A stretch of DNA of 64,000 bases, from NCBI RefSeq assembly GCF_026151205.1, contig NC_087072.1, positions 22,771,603-22,835,602 of the forward strand, read 5' to 3'. Position numbers and translations under genes: made by a program. Numbering within the stretch: position 1 is the first letter of the stretch; every line of letters begins with the position of its first letter. Source of the stretch: Bolinopsis microptera. Taxonomy: Eukaryota; Ctenophora; Tentaculata; Lobata; Bolinopsidae. The notes under the pieces are model-generated. The model was not told the origin of the DNA and did not search any database. It saw only the letters and a list, made by a program, of their open reading frames with translations. This document shows positions 7,651 to 20,300 of this stretch, piece after piece.

Positions 7651-10476
7651 ATGATCTGGAATGCTAGAAGTCTTAATAATAAGTGTGACGACATTATGTG
7701 CTTACTTCAAGATCATGATGTAGACGTTGCTATTGTAACTGAAACATGGTTATCTGACCAAGCCAATACTACAACAGCAGTTATAAAATCATATGGCTAC
7801 AGTATTGTTCATGATTTCAGAGCAAACAACAGAGGTGGTGGCACTGCTCTGATTTACAACATGGCATTACATTTCTCTGTTGTTAATTTGAAAGTTCCGA
7901 ACCTGACAACCTTTGAATTCATCGCTGGATCTATAAAGTGCACTCCTGACATGAAGATCCTTGTCCTATGCATCTATCGAACTGGCCCTGTCTCAAAGAC
8001 GTTCTTTGAGGAACTTGATGACTTATTGGGTTCTGCAAGTCTGAAAAGTGACTATATAATAATTGGAGGAGATTTCAATATTCACACAGAGTCAATTACT
8101 GTAAACTCAACTGAACTGCTGCAGACCACCTCATCTTATGGTTTCAAGCAACTTATTGAAAATCCGACCCACATGAGTGGAGGAACTATTGACCTGCTCT
8201 TTGACCAGAGTAACTTGATTGAAACGTCTACAATTGAAATCCTGAAAAACTGTACCCTGAGTGATCACTTCCCCATCATATTTGCCACCAAGAAGTTTCA
8301 AACTAACCTCAAAGCTCCTAAAACAATCAATACTAGACAGCTTAAAACCGTGGATTGTGATCAGTTGGCGATTGATTTACTGATGTGTTCCTCTGACTAT
8401 GAATTGGCAGACTGCTTTGTTGAATCTTGTGAACAATTTTTCCAATGCATTGGTAGTGTCCTCGATGAACATGCACCTTTGGTCCAAAAGACTATAAGCT
8501 TTGTTCCCCATGCTCCCTGGTTTGATTCTGAGTACAAAGATCAAAGGAAACTTAGAAGGAAAGCCGAGAGAACTAAGCATAAAAGTGAGGAGAACAGGAT
8601 ACTCTTTGAAGAGATCCGAGATGAAACAACAAACATGACTAATCTTAAAAAACAACAGTATTATAAAGGTTTACTTGACAAAAATCAACATGATGTTAAA
8701 GCTATATATAGCATTGTCAATCGTGAGCTTGACAGACATCAGAATACTCCTCTCCCAGAATCAGAAGATGTTTCAAAACTTTGCAGTGATTTTAATCACT
8801 ATTTCAATGAAAAGATCAAGAACATTAGGAAAGATTTCCCCAGCATAGAAGATTTTGATGTTGATAAACACATTATGAATCAACAGAACAATTCCAACTG
8901 TGAAGGTCGGTTATATGAATTTGAACCATGCACAGAGGATGAGCTGTCTGAAATAATCAAAGAAAGTGGAATCAAGTGTGCACCATCTGATTTTCTTCCA
9001 ACAACTGTCCTCAAAGACAATATCACAAGTTTCATTCCTGTCTTGTGCAAACTGGTGAACCAGTCTCTAGCTAAGGGCACATTCGACGGTTTGAAGACTG
9101 CTGACATTATTCCTACCATCAAGGACCACAAACTTGATCCAAATGACTTCAAGAGCTATCGACCTATATCTAACCTCTCTTTTCTGGGTAAACTCATCGA
9201 GAGAGTTGTGCTGAAAAGGTTAAATGAACATCTGGCTAAAAATGATCTCAATGTTCCACAGCAATCTGCCTATAAGAAGTTCCATTCTACTGAGACCATC
9301 TTGTTAAAAGTAACAAATGACCTACTGCTGGCATGTGATAGCAAATCCTCCACTGTTCTCATGATGCTCGATTTATCTGCAGCCTTTGACACAGTGGAAC
9401 ACAGAAAATTACTCAAAATTCTTTCTGAAGAGATCCATATCGGAGGTACTGCTCTTAAATGGTTCAAGAGTTTCCTGGTAGGCCGCACTCAAAGAACCAG
9501 AATAGGCTCTTCTACTAGTGATACGATCATTCTAGAATTTGGTGTACCTCAAGGTTCTGTGTTAGGACCGGTGCTATTCAACATATACATCAGATCTCTG
9601 TATAGGACCATCGAGAAATCTGGATTCAATGTGCAAGGATATGCAGATGACCACCAGGTATATAAAACTTTCAAACCTTGTGATCAGGTAAATGTTCTGG
9701 GCATCCAAATTGTGAATTGCGCTAGGACCATACAGCGCTGGATGGTTGAATATTGCCTTCAACTTAATCCTGGAAAAACACAAATACTTATCATCGCCTC
9801 ACCTCAAGTTCTAAACCAGGTCAGTATAGGGGGAGTTAAGCTATCAAATGGTACCTGTATCAGATTTGTCAGCACAACAAAGAACCTTGGTGTTCAAATT
9901 GACCATCATCTTACTTTTGAGCCTCAAATCATGTCCCTCAAAAAGCATTGTTTCAGACTCCTTAGGAATGTAATAAGGAGAAAATATCTCTTTAGTAAAG
10001 CTCAGCTCAAGCTTATAATTAACAGCATCATTGTCTGCAAATTGGACTACTGCAATGCTCTTTATTATGGAATTAGTGACAACCTCATCCACCAACTCCA
10101 ACTCGTTCAGAATGCAGCTGCTAAAGCTATAGTAGGACTATATAAATATGATCATCTAGGAGACACTCTGAAAGACCTTCATTGGCTGCCTATTAGTTAC
10201 AGAATTCAATATAAGTTATTGCTTCTTGTCTATAAATGTCTTAATGGTATGGGACCAGATTATTTAAGTGATATGTTTAAATATGCCAATTATAATCATC
10301 TTATCTATTTGACTGAACCAAGAGTATATTCACAGTATGGAGAAAGATCGTTTCAGAAGGTTGGCCCTAAATTATGGAATGAGCTGCCTCTTGAAATTAA
10401 GAATTGCATGTCACTGGAATCTTTTAAAGTGTATCTGAAAACGTTTCTTTTTAAACGTGCTTTTGATATTAATTAA
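7651..10476 (+). CDS. LINE ORF2: endonuclease-reverse transcriptase
   Basis: About 941 residues from the first ATG (7651); the frame is open back to the ORF1 stop at 7612, so a TTG at 7633 or re-initiation is possible. The N-terminal AP-like endonuclease shows IWNARSLNNK, VTETWL, IIGGDFNIH and LSDHFPI. The reverse transcriptase shows SYRPISNLSFLGK, MLDLSAAFDTVEH, GVPQGSVLGPVLFNIYI and the catalytic GYADD. The C-terminus has the usual LHWLPI..RIQYKLLLLVYK and GPKLWNELPLEIK blocks. The protein nicks target DNA and reverse-transcribes the element RNA. All motifs are intact, so this copy could encode active enzymes. Confidence 0.9.
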   Translation: MIWNARSLNNKCDDIMCLLQDHDVDVAIVTETWLSDQANTTTAVIKSYGYSIVHDFRANNRGGGTALIYNMALHFSVVNLKVPNLTTFEFIAGSIKCTPDMKILVLCIYRTGPVSKTFFEELDDLLGSASLKSDYIIIGGDFNIHTESITVNSTELLQTTSSYGFKQLIENPTHMSGGTIDLLFDQSNLIETSTIEILKNCTLSDHFPIIFATKKFQTNLKAPKTINTRQLKTVDCDQLAIDLLMCSSDYELADCFVESCEQFFQCIGSVLDEHAPLVQKTISFVPHAPWFDSEYKDQRKLRRKAERTKHKSEENRILFEEIRDETTNMTNLKKQQYYKGLLDKNQHDVKAIYSIVNRELDRHQNTPLPESEDVSKLCSDFNHYFNEKIKNIRKDFPSIEDFDVDKHIMNQQNNSNCEGRLYEFEPCTEDELSEIIKESGIKCAPSDFLPTTVLKDNITSFIPVLCKLVNQSLAKGTFDGLKTADIIPTIKDHKLDPNDFKSYRPISNLSFLGKLIERVVLKRLNEHLAKNDLNVPQQSAYKKFHSTETILLKVTNDLLLACDSKSSTVLMMLDLSAAFDTVEHRKLLKILSEEIHIGGTALKWFKSFLVGRTQRTRIGSSTSDTIILEFGVPQGSVLGPVLFNIYIRSLYRTIEKSGFNVQGYADDHQVYKTFKPCDQVNVLGIQIVNCARTIQRWMVEYCLQLNPGKTQILIIASPQVLNQVSIGGVKLSNGTCIRFVSTTKNLGVQIDHHLTFEPQIMSLKKHCFRLLRNVIRRKYLFSKAQLKLIINSIIVCKLDYCNALYYGISDNLIHQLQLVQNAAAKAIVGLYKYDHLGDTLKDLHWLPISYRIQYKLLLLVYKCLNGMGPDYLSDMFKYANYNHLIYLTEPRVYSQYGERSFQKVGPKLWNELPLEIKNCMSLESFKVYLKTFLFKRAFDIN

Positions 10477-10671
10477 TTTACTACTTTTTCAACGTTTCTA
10501 CTGTTAAGTGCATACCCTTAACCTTGTAATTTAGTGTATCAAGTCTTTACAATTTTCTATGGTTTGGAACCTAAATGTGGATTGCTTTTCAGGTTTTCTT
10601 GTATCCTGACTTGTTTTCGTGGCACACCTGTGCATTTTAAGTTGTTGTGCCACTATAATCTATAAGTTTAA

Positions 10672-10690
10672 ATTATTATTATTATTATTA
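10672..10690 (+). repeat. (ATT)n 3' tail of the LINE
   Basis: About six ATT units close the 3'UTR of the intact LINE, the type of short microsatellite end typical of CR1/L2 elements. An imperfect direct repeat of about 18 nt starting AATGAAACAAG follows immediately. Confidence 0.7.
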
Positions 10691-10692
10691 AT

Positions 10693-12499
10693 GAAACAAG
10701 AAATTTCAATGAAACAAGAAATTTAATTTTAGCACATTTTACAGAATAAAAGATGTAAAACAATTCATAAAATATAATGCCCATTTGGTGTATGACTTTT
10801 TGTCCTTGACTGCTTGTTTGGTTTTGGAAGGACAGGTTACTAACGGGGCAAGGAATGCGCGTGCCTGGGAGCTTTTGCACACACCAAAACGCTAGTTCAG
10901 TTAAGTTTTTAGAGACAAGGCTCAAATTAGGACTATAAGAAAAATTGTTAGCAGACACTAGGGGTTCTGTTTAAAGTTTTTACTATCTAGGTTGCAGTCT
11001 TGTTGTGACAAAAAGTCTACACTAAAACATGTTTGATTTTATATTGTGTAGTTCAAGGATTAAAAATGCACCTTCAAGGTGGATATTGGAGAGCAGGCGA
11101 AAGATTATGGCTTAAATTTATCAATGGTTATAATAAGCTATAAATATTTTAAACTATACAATGCTAATTAAAAATTTCTTTATACTTCATTCTCAAATTA
11201 AAATTTAAAAATTCAAAAATATACATTCATTTTATTAAAACTTTCTCACACATACTTTACTCACAGGACAAGACTTGGAAAACAGTAGCCTAGGGTAATT
11301 TAATTTAGATGTGTGTGACCAGCCAGTTATAATGTTTGGAAAATAATATTTGTGCAGTCAAAGTCTTTTACGGTCCAATCAAGCAGGGCGTGGTTATGTT
11401 GATTAGCTAGTAGCGCACGTTTTAGCTTTCCTCGCAAGCACATTACACTAGTAGTAAAATCAGTCATTCTGAACTTTGGGGTTAAAATGTTAAAAATTTT
11501 GGTTGATCTAGTGTTGTAAGTAGTAAGAATTGTCAGAAGGTGCAACTCCTGAGGCAATCCTGTGCCTCATGACTTGCTGTGCACCAGGTTTCATGATGTT
11601 CAGTGTGCCATTGGTGGTGGGGAGGGTGAAGTCTGTGTTAATAAACTTTCGGGCTGGCCTTGAACTAGAGGCCCTAGTTGTGCGTTGTTCTACTTGGGTT
11701 GTATCAAGCACCAACTCAAGTGACCGTGGAGCCCCTATTGTGTAAGTGCAAATGGAGCTGGTCTGTGATATTATTAGGTCTTCATTGTCTTTATGGAGGC
11801 TTAGCTTGCTGAGTGTCGTACCTAGTAATAATAATAATAATTCTATACTGTTACATAATTTAAAAATTATGGCCCCTTATTGTGGGCAGAGTATGTGTCT
11901 TTGTTTATGTGTCCTGATTTAAAAATCATCTGAGTGACTACATTAGAATAATTTAAGGTGAGTACCATAAAAACGTTAAAACAAAAGGAGTAACAACTAG
12001 AACATACTAATATCAATACCAACATTAGAACAAAATACAGTCACCTAATTCTCTTCTCCTACGGTTGAGTATAGAGGAACCATCTTTGGCGTGTATTAGG
12101 GACTTAGACCATCACAAATACCCTGCTGTAAGTTTGCAAGGCATGTGGACTAAGTGGGTCGAGAGTACTCGACTTGGAAGTGGGTGTTGAGAATTCTCAA
12201 CTAAACTCGAAGATAATGACGTCCAGAAGATGAGGCAGTAGATGGAGTAGTAGAGGAGTAGTAGAGGCTGAAGGGGAGTGATGTCATGAGGAGATGTAGG
12301 ACATGAAGGTGGATGAAGGTCAAGGAGCACTATAAGTATCAATTCTATGATAGTTCACCGATGGCGATCTGTGCTAGAGATCGGAAGGCAGTGATGCATC
12401 ACTATCATCTCTTAAGATAGACCAGCATGGTTGGTCACTAGTGGAGTGCTCTTGGATGGTTTCTCTGTAGGAACAGCAGTACAGTGGACAGGAGAAGAT
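10693..12499. other. Non-coding or decayed interspersed sequence
   Basis: AT-rich sequence with only short ORFs. A minus-strand frame at 11508-11714 is Arg/Ser/Thr-rich, with no motif I recognise. A short (AAT)n lies near 11827. I see no supportable gene here. Confidence 0.5.
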
Positions 12500-12712
12500 T
12501 TAATGGTAATTGTTGTCCAACATCTGACAATTCGGACACTGAGGGTTGCAGTTGTTTGCAACCCTTGCCTTGAATGCTGTGAAGGTGATGTCATGGCCAT
12601 GCAAGAGAGACATTACTTTAGTGTCTGTGCTCCTGCTTGAATAGCGAGGAAACAACTTTTTGCTTCTCTCATCGATGTTATCCAGTATCTCACTTGGACT
12701 CCAAACAATTTT
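12500..12712 (-). pseudogene. LINE ORF2 C-terminal fragment with a Cys-rich end
   Basis: A minus-strand frame reads KIVWSPSEILDNIDERSKKL, then FKARVANNCNPQCPNCQML before a stop at 12500. The paired cysteines near the end resemble the C-terminal zinc-knuckle region of jockey/R1-like reverse transcriptase ORFs. It could be a detached piece of the LINE at 13480-15394, which has the same orientation. Confidence 0.4.
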
Positions 12713-13479
12713 AAGTTACAATAATTTAATCTAATTGCAGCGGCACATAATTTAAACTATTGCTATCATTATTGTACTACAGACTGAAAATATCTCAGAT
12801 CGATTTTGGGCGTTTTTAACCACCTGTAGTTGTAATTCTTAAATATTAGATATCCTAATTTATAACTTTTTAATCAGAGTGAATTAATAATTGATATTTG
12901 ATAATTTATTTATTTGATAGTTTAGTCTGATATTGATATTAATATTGATTATATTGCCGTTTGGTGTGAGCAATAGCGAACAGCACGCACACTCCTTTGC
13001 CCCGTCAACCTATATCTAATCTATTTAAAGAGTGACAACCATACTGCACATTGAATTAGGATTCCGTTAAATATCAAATTGATTTATTGTAAACTTGTTT
13101 AATCTGTAATAAATGGCATAAAATTGAAATTTTTGTTTAACTGAAATTTTTGTTTAACTGATATTGTTATTATTGAATGAAGCTAACTCCAGACATAAAT
13201 AATACTACTTCTATTAACAAAGGGACTTGGAGTATAAACGACCAATTTTGCATAATTGTCTATCCAACCAAGAATTCAGGAGGCAAGGGTGGGTGCGTAA
13301 ACTTTTGGTCTGCACTCTCAGATCCTGTATCACCCTGGATTCATTTCGACGTATTTTTGGTAAAAGTATACATATACTTTCTGGTCACTCTCTTGCTACT
13401 CCAAGTCCCCTAAGATATATGGTCTAAAGTTTGCGCTAGTTATATTTATAAAATATGTTTTTGTCTGCTTTAACTGATA
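12713..13479. other. Intervening AT-rich sequence
   Basis: No convincing gene. Overlapping plus-strand frames at 13177-13427 have no recognised motif. Confidence 0.4.
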
Positions 13480-15394
13480 CTAAATAAAATTGTTGTTTTC
13501 TTGACCCGGATTTATTCTTGGGTTCAGTAGGAGATGTTTATTCCAAGTGAAGTCCATAAAGCGGGTTATTTCGTCTTTTGAATAGCTGACAACACCGTTG
13601 TGGACACTAGTCAGAAGGTCTATTCTGCTTCTGTTGATCTCGTTGGACCCCATTGTCCACGTTAGAAACTTACGTATCTCATCAATATGGTGCTGATATC
13701 GATGAGCCTTTGCCTCCTCTAGCTGTAAGATGAGCCCTTGCATAAATGAGTCGCTTGTAAGTGCTTTTATTATGAATTTTATAGTGACCATCTTATAGGA
13801 TATCTCAAGGGGTGGAATTCCAAGCGCGACAGAGGTCAAGTCTTAGGGAGGATGGTGAGTGGATCCACTTATTTTCAAGAGGACCCTGGCATAGAAGTCT
13901 TTGAAAGTGTCAAGGTTATTTTTAAGCCATATTGGAGCAGCATATAGAAGTTTTGTGAGTACTACTGTTTTGAAGAGCGTTCTGAGTGAGCTTGCATTCA
14001 GGCCTCTGTGGCGGGTGGAGTTTTGAGTGATCCTGTACCAGGCAAACCAGCATTGTTTGAGTTTCAATTTTGCGTGACTCTTGAACGTAAGCTTGTTGTC
14101 TATCCTTAGTCCAAGAACAGTTGATTGACATGTATATGTTATAGGTCTATTGCCGATAATGAGTGGTCTAAAGGCTGTGACATCAGGTGCAGATGAGGAT
14201 GTTGGTGCGAACATAATACACTCCGTCTTGTTTTTGTCGCAGCTCGGGATAAGTTTCCACTTACTGCACCAGACATGAAGGCACTTGCACATCAACTGCA
14301 TAATTCGATGAGCACATATAGGATCTATGTGGGAGACTGCTACACTTCCATCATCAGCATATTTGAAGAGGCTTGAGTTAGAGCTGCATTCCAGTGGAAG
14401 CTGATCCTTGCATAACATATCCGAGATGTAGAGGATAAATAGCAGGGGTGCAAGGACAGAGCCTTGGGGAAGCCCAAACCATCCACATGAGCGTTGAAAT
14501 CCGAGACTGTTGTTAACCCTCAGCCGTACTTTGCGGGATAACAGGAAGTTATTGATTATCCGCAAAATGTTCCCTTGTATTTGGTAATTGCTAAGCTTGA
14601 AAATCAGGCCTTTCACCCATACACTGTCAAATGCTTTGATAAAGTCGATGCATAGTAGGAAAGTAGTGAGTTTTTTCCTCTTGCATTCATCTAGAGTAGC
14701 TACTAATTTATAAAGATACCTTGCAGTATTTCTTTGAGTTCTAAAGCCTTCTTGCTCTTCGTCGAGTAAGCCCTCTAGTTCGCAATGGAGCTTTATTCTT
14801 CGTTCCAAGATCTTTTCTAGCAGCTTTCCAACATATGATGATATTGATATTGGTCTATAAGCAGAGGGGTTCATGTAATTATCCTTCCCATCCTTTTTGA
14901 TGAAAGTGACATTGGATACCTCCCAGACCCATACACCAGTCTCAAGGACAAGGTCGTATAGTTTTGTTAGAATCTGAAGAGGTGACACAGGCAGATGTTT
15001 CAGGATTTTACCTAGTAACAAGGCAAGCATCCATGTTGTTGATGGTGGAGGGGAGGTCATTAATAAGTCCCATCAACTTAAAGATGCTAGGGAAGTTGTT
15101 GATGGGATGTGGCTTGTTTACTACGTTTCCAAAACAGTAGTTTTCTGATGAAGGGCTTAGCCATAGGGTGTGGACTTTTTCAGGTTTGCCTTCTAGATTC
15201 ATTGAGTCTAATTCTTCTGTGATTTCCTTGAATAGACTTTCGTCCATTCCAGGGAGGACTGGAACATGCTCTACGAGCGGATGTGGGCTGTCCAGGATAC
15301 TCTGAGTAAGGAGGGTATGCATGTGTTGCATTACTTCAAGAGATAAGTTTTGCAGTAGGGCAAGGGCAGGGAAGTTGGCGGGCATTGTTGGCAT
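13480..15394 (-). pseudogene. Broken LINE reverse transcriptase (jockey-like)
   Basis: The main frame (13843-15060) has reverse transcriptase motifs in order: NPSAYRPISISSYVGKLLEK, LLCIDFIKAFDSV, GLPQGSVLAPLLFILYISD and the catalytic FKYADDGSV, then the thumb region. An in-frame TAA at 13843-13845 interrupts it, after which the same frame continues to 13480 with about 119 further residues. Upstream, residues from another frame (15008-15394, NFPSIFKLMGLINDLPSTI) match the pre-RT linker, so a frameshift lies near 15030-15060. The endonuclease is not visible. The element is inactive but not very old. Confidence 0.75.
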
Positions 15395-15839
15395 CTTGTT
15401 GTGAAGTGTGGGAGGATCGGGAGGAGACTGGGTGATCCGGATAGGAGATCAACAGCAGGATGTTTCAGTGGCATCGTTGTAAACCCTGGCAATCTGGATC
15501 TGAAACAGTTAATAGGCCAGAGATTTATAGTTTTTGAATTATAATGAACAGAGGTCTTGTAAAGAACTGTATCGCTTCTTCTTTTGATTGGTCGGCGTCG
15601 ACAGTAAGCCTTCCTTACGGTGGCTTTCACAACGCGTCCCCATTCTCCAACTCCTGCTGCTGGAGAGAGAGACTCCCAAATTATATACCATAAATATATT
15701 AAACGTAGATATCGATAACAGACTCCGAGAGTCTTGAAGTTCTGTTACCACAGAGAGACAGGGACTTCCAACTCGTAGGAGTATGCAATGTTCCTGTAAC
15801 GTCACTGTAGAGTGTAGACCGCTCTTCTTTCCTTTTTTT

Positions 15840-16700
15840 TGAGTGGCTTATCCAAAACCAAATCCTGGAGTTACAAGAAACATGGAAGCCTGTGAGCGTG
15901 TAGACCGCTCCTCTATCGTTGTCTTGAGTGTCCGATCCAAAACCAAATCCTAGGGTACACGAGACGTGGAAGCGTGTTAGAGTCCTAGGGTTACACGAGA
16001 CGTGGAAGCCTGTGAGCGTGTTAAATCCTGGGGTTACACGAGACATGGTAGCCTGTGAGCGTGTAGACCTCTCCTCTATCGTTGTTTTGAGTGTCCGATC
16101 CAAAACCAAATCATAGGGTACACGAGACGTGGTAGCCTGCGAGCGTGTTAGAGTCTGTTAAGTGTTAGAGTCCTAGGGTTACACGAGACGCGGTAGCCTG
16201 TGAGTGTGTAGACCGCTCCTCTATTGTTGTTTTGAGTGTCCGATCCAAAACCAAATCCGTGGTAGCCTGTGAGCGTGTTAAATCTTGGGGTTACACGAGA
16301 CGTGGTAGCCTGTGAACGTGTCAAATCCTGGGTTTACACGAGACATGGTAGCCTGTGAGCGTGTAGACCGCTCCTCTATCATTGTTTTGAGTGTCCGATC
16401 CAAAACCAAATCCTAGGGTACACGAGACGTGGAAGCCTGTGAGCGTGTTAGAGTCTGTTAAGTGTCAGAGTCCTAGGGTTACACAAGACATGGAAGCCTG
16501 TGAGCGTGTTAAATCCTGGGGTTACACGAGATGTGGTAGCCTGTGATCGTGTCAAATCCTGGGGTTACACGAGACATGGTAGCCTGTGAGCGTGTAGACC
16601 GCTCCTCTATCGTTGTTTTGAGTGTCCGATCCAAAACCAAATCCTAGGGTACACGAGACGTGGGAGCCTGTGAGCGTGTTAAATCCTGGGGTTACACCCC
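15840..16700. repeat. Higher-order minisatellite with two interleaved units
   Basis: Two units alternate. Unit A (about 42 bp; core GGGTTACACGAGACGTGG followed by CCTGTGAGCGTGT) occurs about 13 times. Unit B (about 50 bp; core CGCTCCTCTATCGTTGTTTT then CCGATCCAAAACCAAATCC) occurs about six times, at spacings of roughly 145-230 bp. Blocks of two to four A units separate the B units. Frames across it have no coding character. Confidence 0.85.
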
Positions 16701-16739
16701 AGGTCAAGATTCATGCAAGATTGCGAGCTAGACTCATCG

Positions 16740-17399
16740 CAAAAAATTTGTTAATAAATAAGAAAACAGAAAAATTTTAACATAAGAGGCGGTCCGTGTA
16801 GGCCTTACACTGTGCTTTCAGCAATACTCATAAAAGCTGAGGGACACAATCATTAGGAACTTAACGTGTATTTTATACACTTAACGTATATTTTATCACT
16901 AGTTTATAGCGTGAAAACTTCGATTGGGGTTGAGACAATCACCCTCGATTACCTTCTGTAGCTGGGGTTCAACTTTCACATCATGACATACCTCACGGAG
17001 GAGATTAGCCATTGTGTCTCTGATGTGAATTGTGATTGTTGGTCATTATCACGTAGCCCCCTAGATTGCAAGACCACTTGTTTATCCACATCCGCAGGTG
17101 ATGGGAGTATTTGGTATCCATCAGCTGTAGCGTAGGCAGAGGCTGTCACGAAATTCCTCTTTGTTCAGAGTGTAGCCATACTTCTGAAGTGGCAGTGTGT
17201 TGAGCCAACTGGAAGCCCCCTTTTCTCTTGCTGCTAGTGGAGCTCTCTTGGAGGAGTTGCCACATCTTTCAGCTATAGCGTCATACTTGGCACTTGGAAT
17301 TTTTTGATTTCTTAATCATTTCTTTCCCCGAAATTGTTGCGATCCTATTGATTTGTTCAGATATTATTGTATTGTTCTGACCCTATTATATTTGTAGCA
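16740..17399. other. Region upstream of HERPUD
   Basis: No ORF of note. The sequence just before the HERPUD start codon (pyrimidine-rich, ending TTTGTAG then CAATGG) resembles a splice acceptor, so a non-coding first exon may lie upstream and the promoter may be further away. No clear ER-stress element (CCAAT-N9-CCACG) was seen. Confidence 0.35.
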
Positions 17400-20300
17400 A
17401 TGGAGGGAGCTGGGACTGTAGACAACGGGTTGAGTGTCATCATCAGAACACCTGATCAAAGAGTCAAGGACATGGAGATCACGTGTCAACCAACCTGGAC
17501 TGTCGCTAATCTCAAACATCACCTCTCCCTCTTATATCCTGGCAATCCTGTAGGTTACTCATCATCAATACTATATCACACACGGTCATGTTACAGTCAC
17601 CTTTATGTCTTAATGTCATTAAATTTTGTCATTAGTTATCGTGTTAAAATTATATTTTATTGGTTTTTCCCAGTATTTATTTGATTTATAGTAAACAAAT
17701 TTTAGACGGAGGATAAACAAAGACTTATCCTCGCTGGTAAACTTCTACAAGATAAGGCTAAGCTGGAGGAACTCTTTAAGCAAGTAAGTTTACACAATTA
17801 TACCATATCTGTATATTAAACATACCATATTTAAGGTATTTACATACCCGACAAATTTGGATTATGGGGAATAAAACAATTAACCAGGTTTGATAAAAGA
17901 GAATCATGTTTATAATTAACGAGATTCAAGGAAGTAACTTGTTCAATATGATATGTATCGTTTAAAACTTCGTATGCATCGTTATAAATATATTTGTTTA
18001 CTCCGCTTGCGCTATCACCTACAGGATTACTGTTCATTATGTGTTGTAATTTATACATACACTGGTATCATAACATCCGGTATATTTTGATGTAAGGTCT
18101 TTAAATAGAGTTTAACTTGAAACTAATAGTCAAATATACCACTCTAGTGCATCTGGACTTTAGGACTTACAAGTATGCTGATCGGTAGAAACCAGCAATA
18201 GAAATGTGGACTGTTTCAGTTTTTAATAAAGCAACTTTACTGAGCTGTGTAAAACTATGCATATTCTGTCATTGGCTCATTCCAGAACTATCTTCCCCGC
18301 CCTGGACATTCCTTGAACACACTGGTTAATTAAAAACATAGATAAGGAGCATCTTAAATTGAGGAATTTACAATGTATTCACAATTAATTGTATACAGTT
18401 AATTGTATACATATAATATGTAACAAAAGATGTCATATTATATAAATTGGTTTAAATTAATTAAAGTTTGCCTCATTTATTCTCTCGATGAAAAGACTGG
18501 GTGTAAACTTTTACTTTAAATGTTAAATTTAATGGGTGTGGTTTGTTAAGCTATTATTTCTGTTTAAAGTTATCAGAACAATGTGCAATTAGTAGCTAGC
18601 AGATCACTAATAACCTACCTTTACATTTCAGTACGATTATAGACCGATAATACATTTTGTGTGCACACAAACCTTACCCGAGCCTGTCAGTGACACCGAG
18701 TCTACAACTGGTCAGTCTGCCAGGTCCAGGTAATTGCTACTTTCTATATTTCCACTAATTATTCCACTAATTATCCCCTCTAGCAAACATACAGTAACTA
18801 GGTCCAAACATAATGAAGCGATCATGATGAAGGCATAATGAAGGAACAGTTATACTTTGCTAAGTAGGCTGGGTTTCTTGGACACTGCCGTATTTGAAGT
18901 CTCCGCAGTCCTGTTGCCTGATGCAGATGGAGGACCTGTGTCAATGAAATATAGTATCAAACGAACATCGCAATAACTAGAGCCATGTCGAGAAATCCCC
19001 GAATTTAATTGACATAATTATCCGTTAATTGCGAGTTTAGGGTACAACATGCAGTACACCCAGTACAAAATGCAGTTACATTTTGCAATTTACTATTACC
19101 GCACGTGTAGAAGAATATTTCTATCTATTTAGGGATATGAAACTTTTCGAAAATATACCATCAGTATTCCAATCTAGGAATGATAATATATTATTCGATG
19201 CAATTCTTTAGCAATAGAAAATTGTTGTCCAAAAAAGTTTATTTTGCATTCAATTTCTGAGCCAAGTATGTCGCACTAATATATCGGAGAATGTTTTCAA
19301 TAATGCAACGTCATAAAAAAATTATAATTTTTGCAACTGATTTAACTAACGACAAATTGTTAATTTGTTCGTTTTTATTACAAAATGAAAATTATGAATG
19401 TTTACCCATTCCTGTCACCACTTTTATAATCGCAACTTACCTTAGCAAAAGTTACAAGCAATATTAAAGTTCACAAGCGTACATTGATCGTCACAATAAC
19501 GTTATATAAGCAGCGACGAATCAGTAAATGACTCTTAATATATATAAGGAATGCTTATGATTTCGAAAACAAACAAGAATGGGTAAGTCCAGATGTTCCA
19601 CTTGTTCATCAGAGAAAATATGTACTGTAAAACCCCGATTTACCTCGCCCCCATTTACTGCAAACCCCGATTTACCGCGCCCTCATTTACTGCAAACCCC
19701 GATTTACCGCGGCCATTTCCTTCCCCCAATTTCCGCGGTAATTCGGGGTTTTACTGTAGTAAGTTGATATTTTTATTTAGAAATAAAAACTGTAAACAAA
19801 TGTTTTTGCTAAATTTTGTTTTCCTTAACTTACAGGTTTTAGTATCTGCACTCAGTGTCAAGTTTTGCTATGCTAGCCTGAAAAACAACAACCCTCTTTT
19901 GATCGTGAAACCTTATTTACGTCCGAAAGTCTGGCAGGACGGCTTGCCCTACTAGTTTCGTGTCCAGATATTGTTACTGAGTTCTTAATGATTGTGATAT
20001 TGAAGCAGAATCTGATTACCCAATTAATAGTAAATTGACCACGTTTTTGTGGTCGAATTTTAAAAAGGCTTACTGATTGCTAGTTTTTGTTAGAATTTAC
20101 TGTACCGAGTCAAAGTTGTTTGTGCACATTGGCTATTTTTAGACGCGCCGCGCGCTGTAATGTTTACATCAAGAAGATACACGTTGTCTAACCCTAACAG
20201 GCATTATTATGGATCGGCAGAATGCCCCTGTACTAACACAGCTGGAATAAGCAACGTCATCTGCCTAGATGTGGCATTGTGGCTGGTAAACAATGGATTT

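Larger units (their letters stand above)
6042..10690 (+). mobile_element. Apparently full-length LINE (CR1/L2-like), both ORFs open
   Basis: Two long uninterrupted ORFs in the same direction are separated by about 20-40 nt, followed by a roughly 200-nt 3'UTR ending in (ATT)n. ORF1 carries a PHD-like finger and CCHC knuckles, ORF2 an endonuclease and a reverse transcriptase. This arrangement, including the short microsatellite instead of poly(A), is that of the CR1/L2 group. The 5' boundary is inferred from where homology to the minus-strand fragment stops; a target-site duplication was not identified. Confidence 0.75.

Noticed and set aside
15699-16109. Minus-strand frame with FHVSCN repeats
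   Set aside because: Product of the minisatellite.
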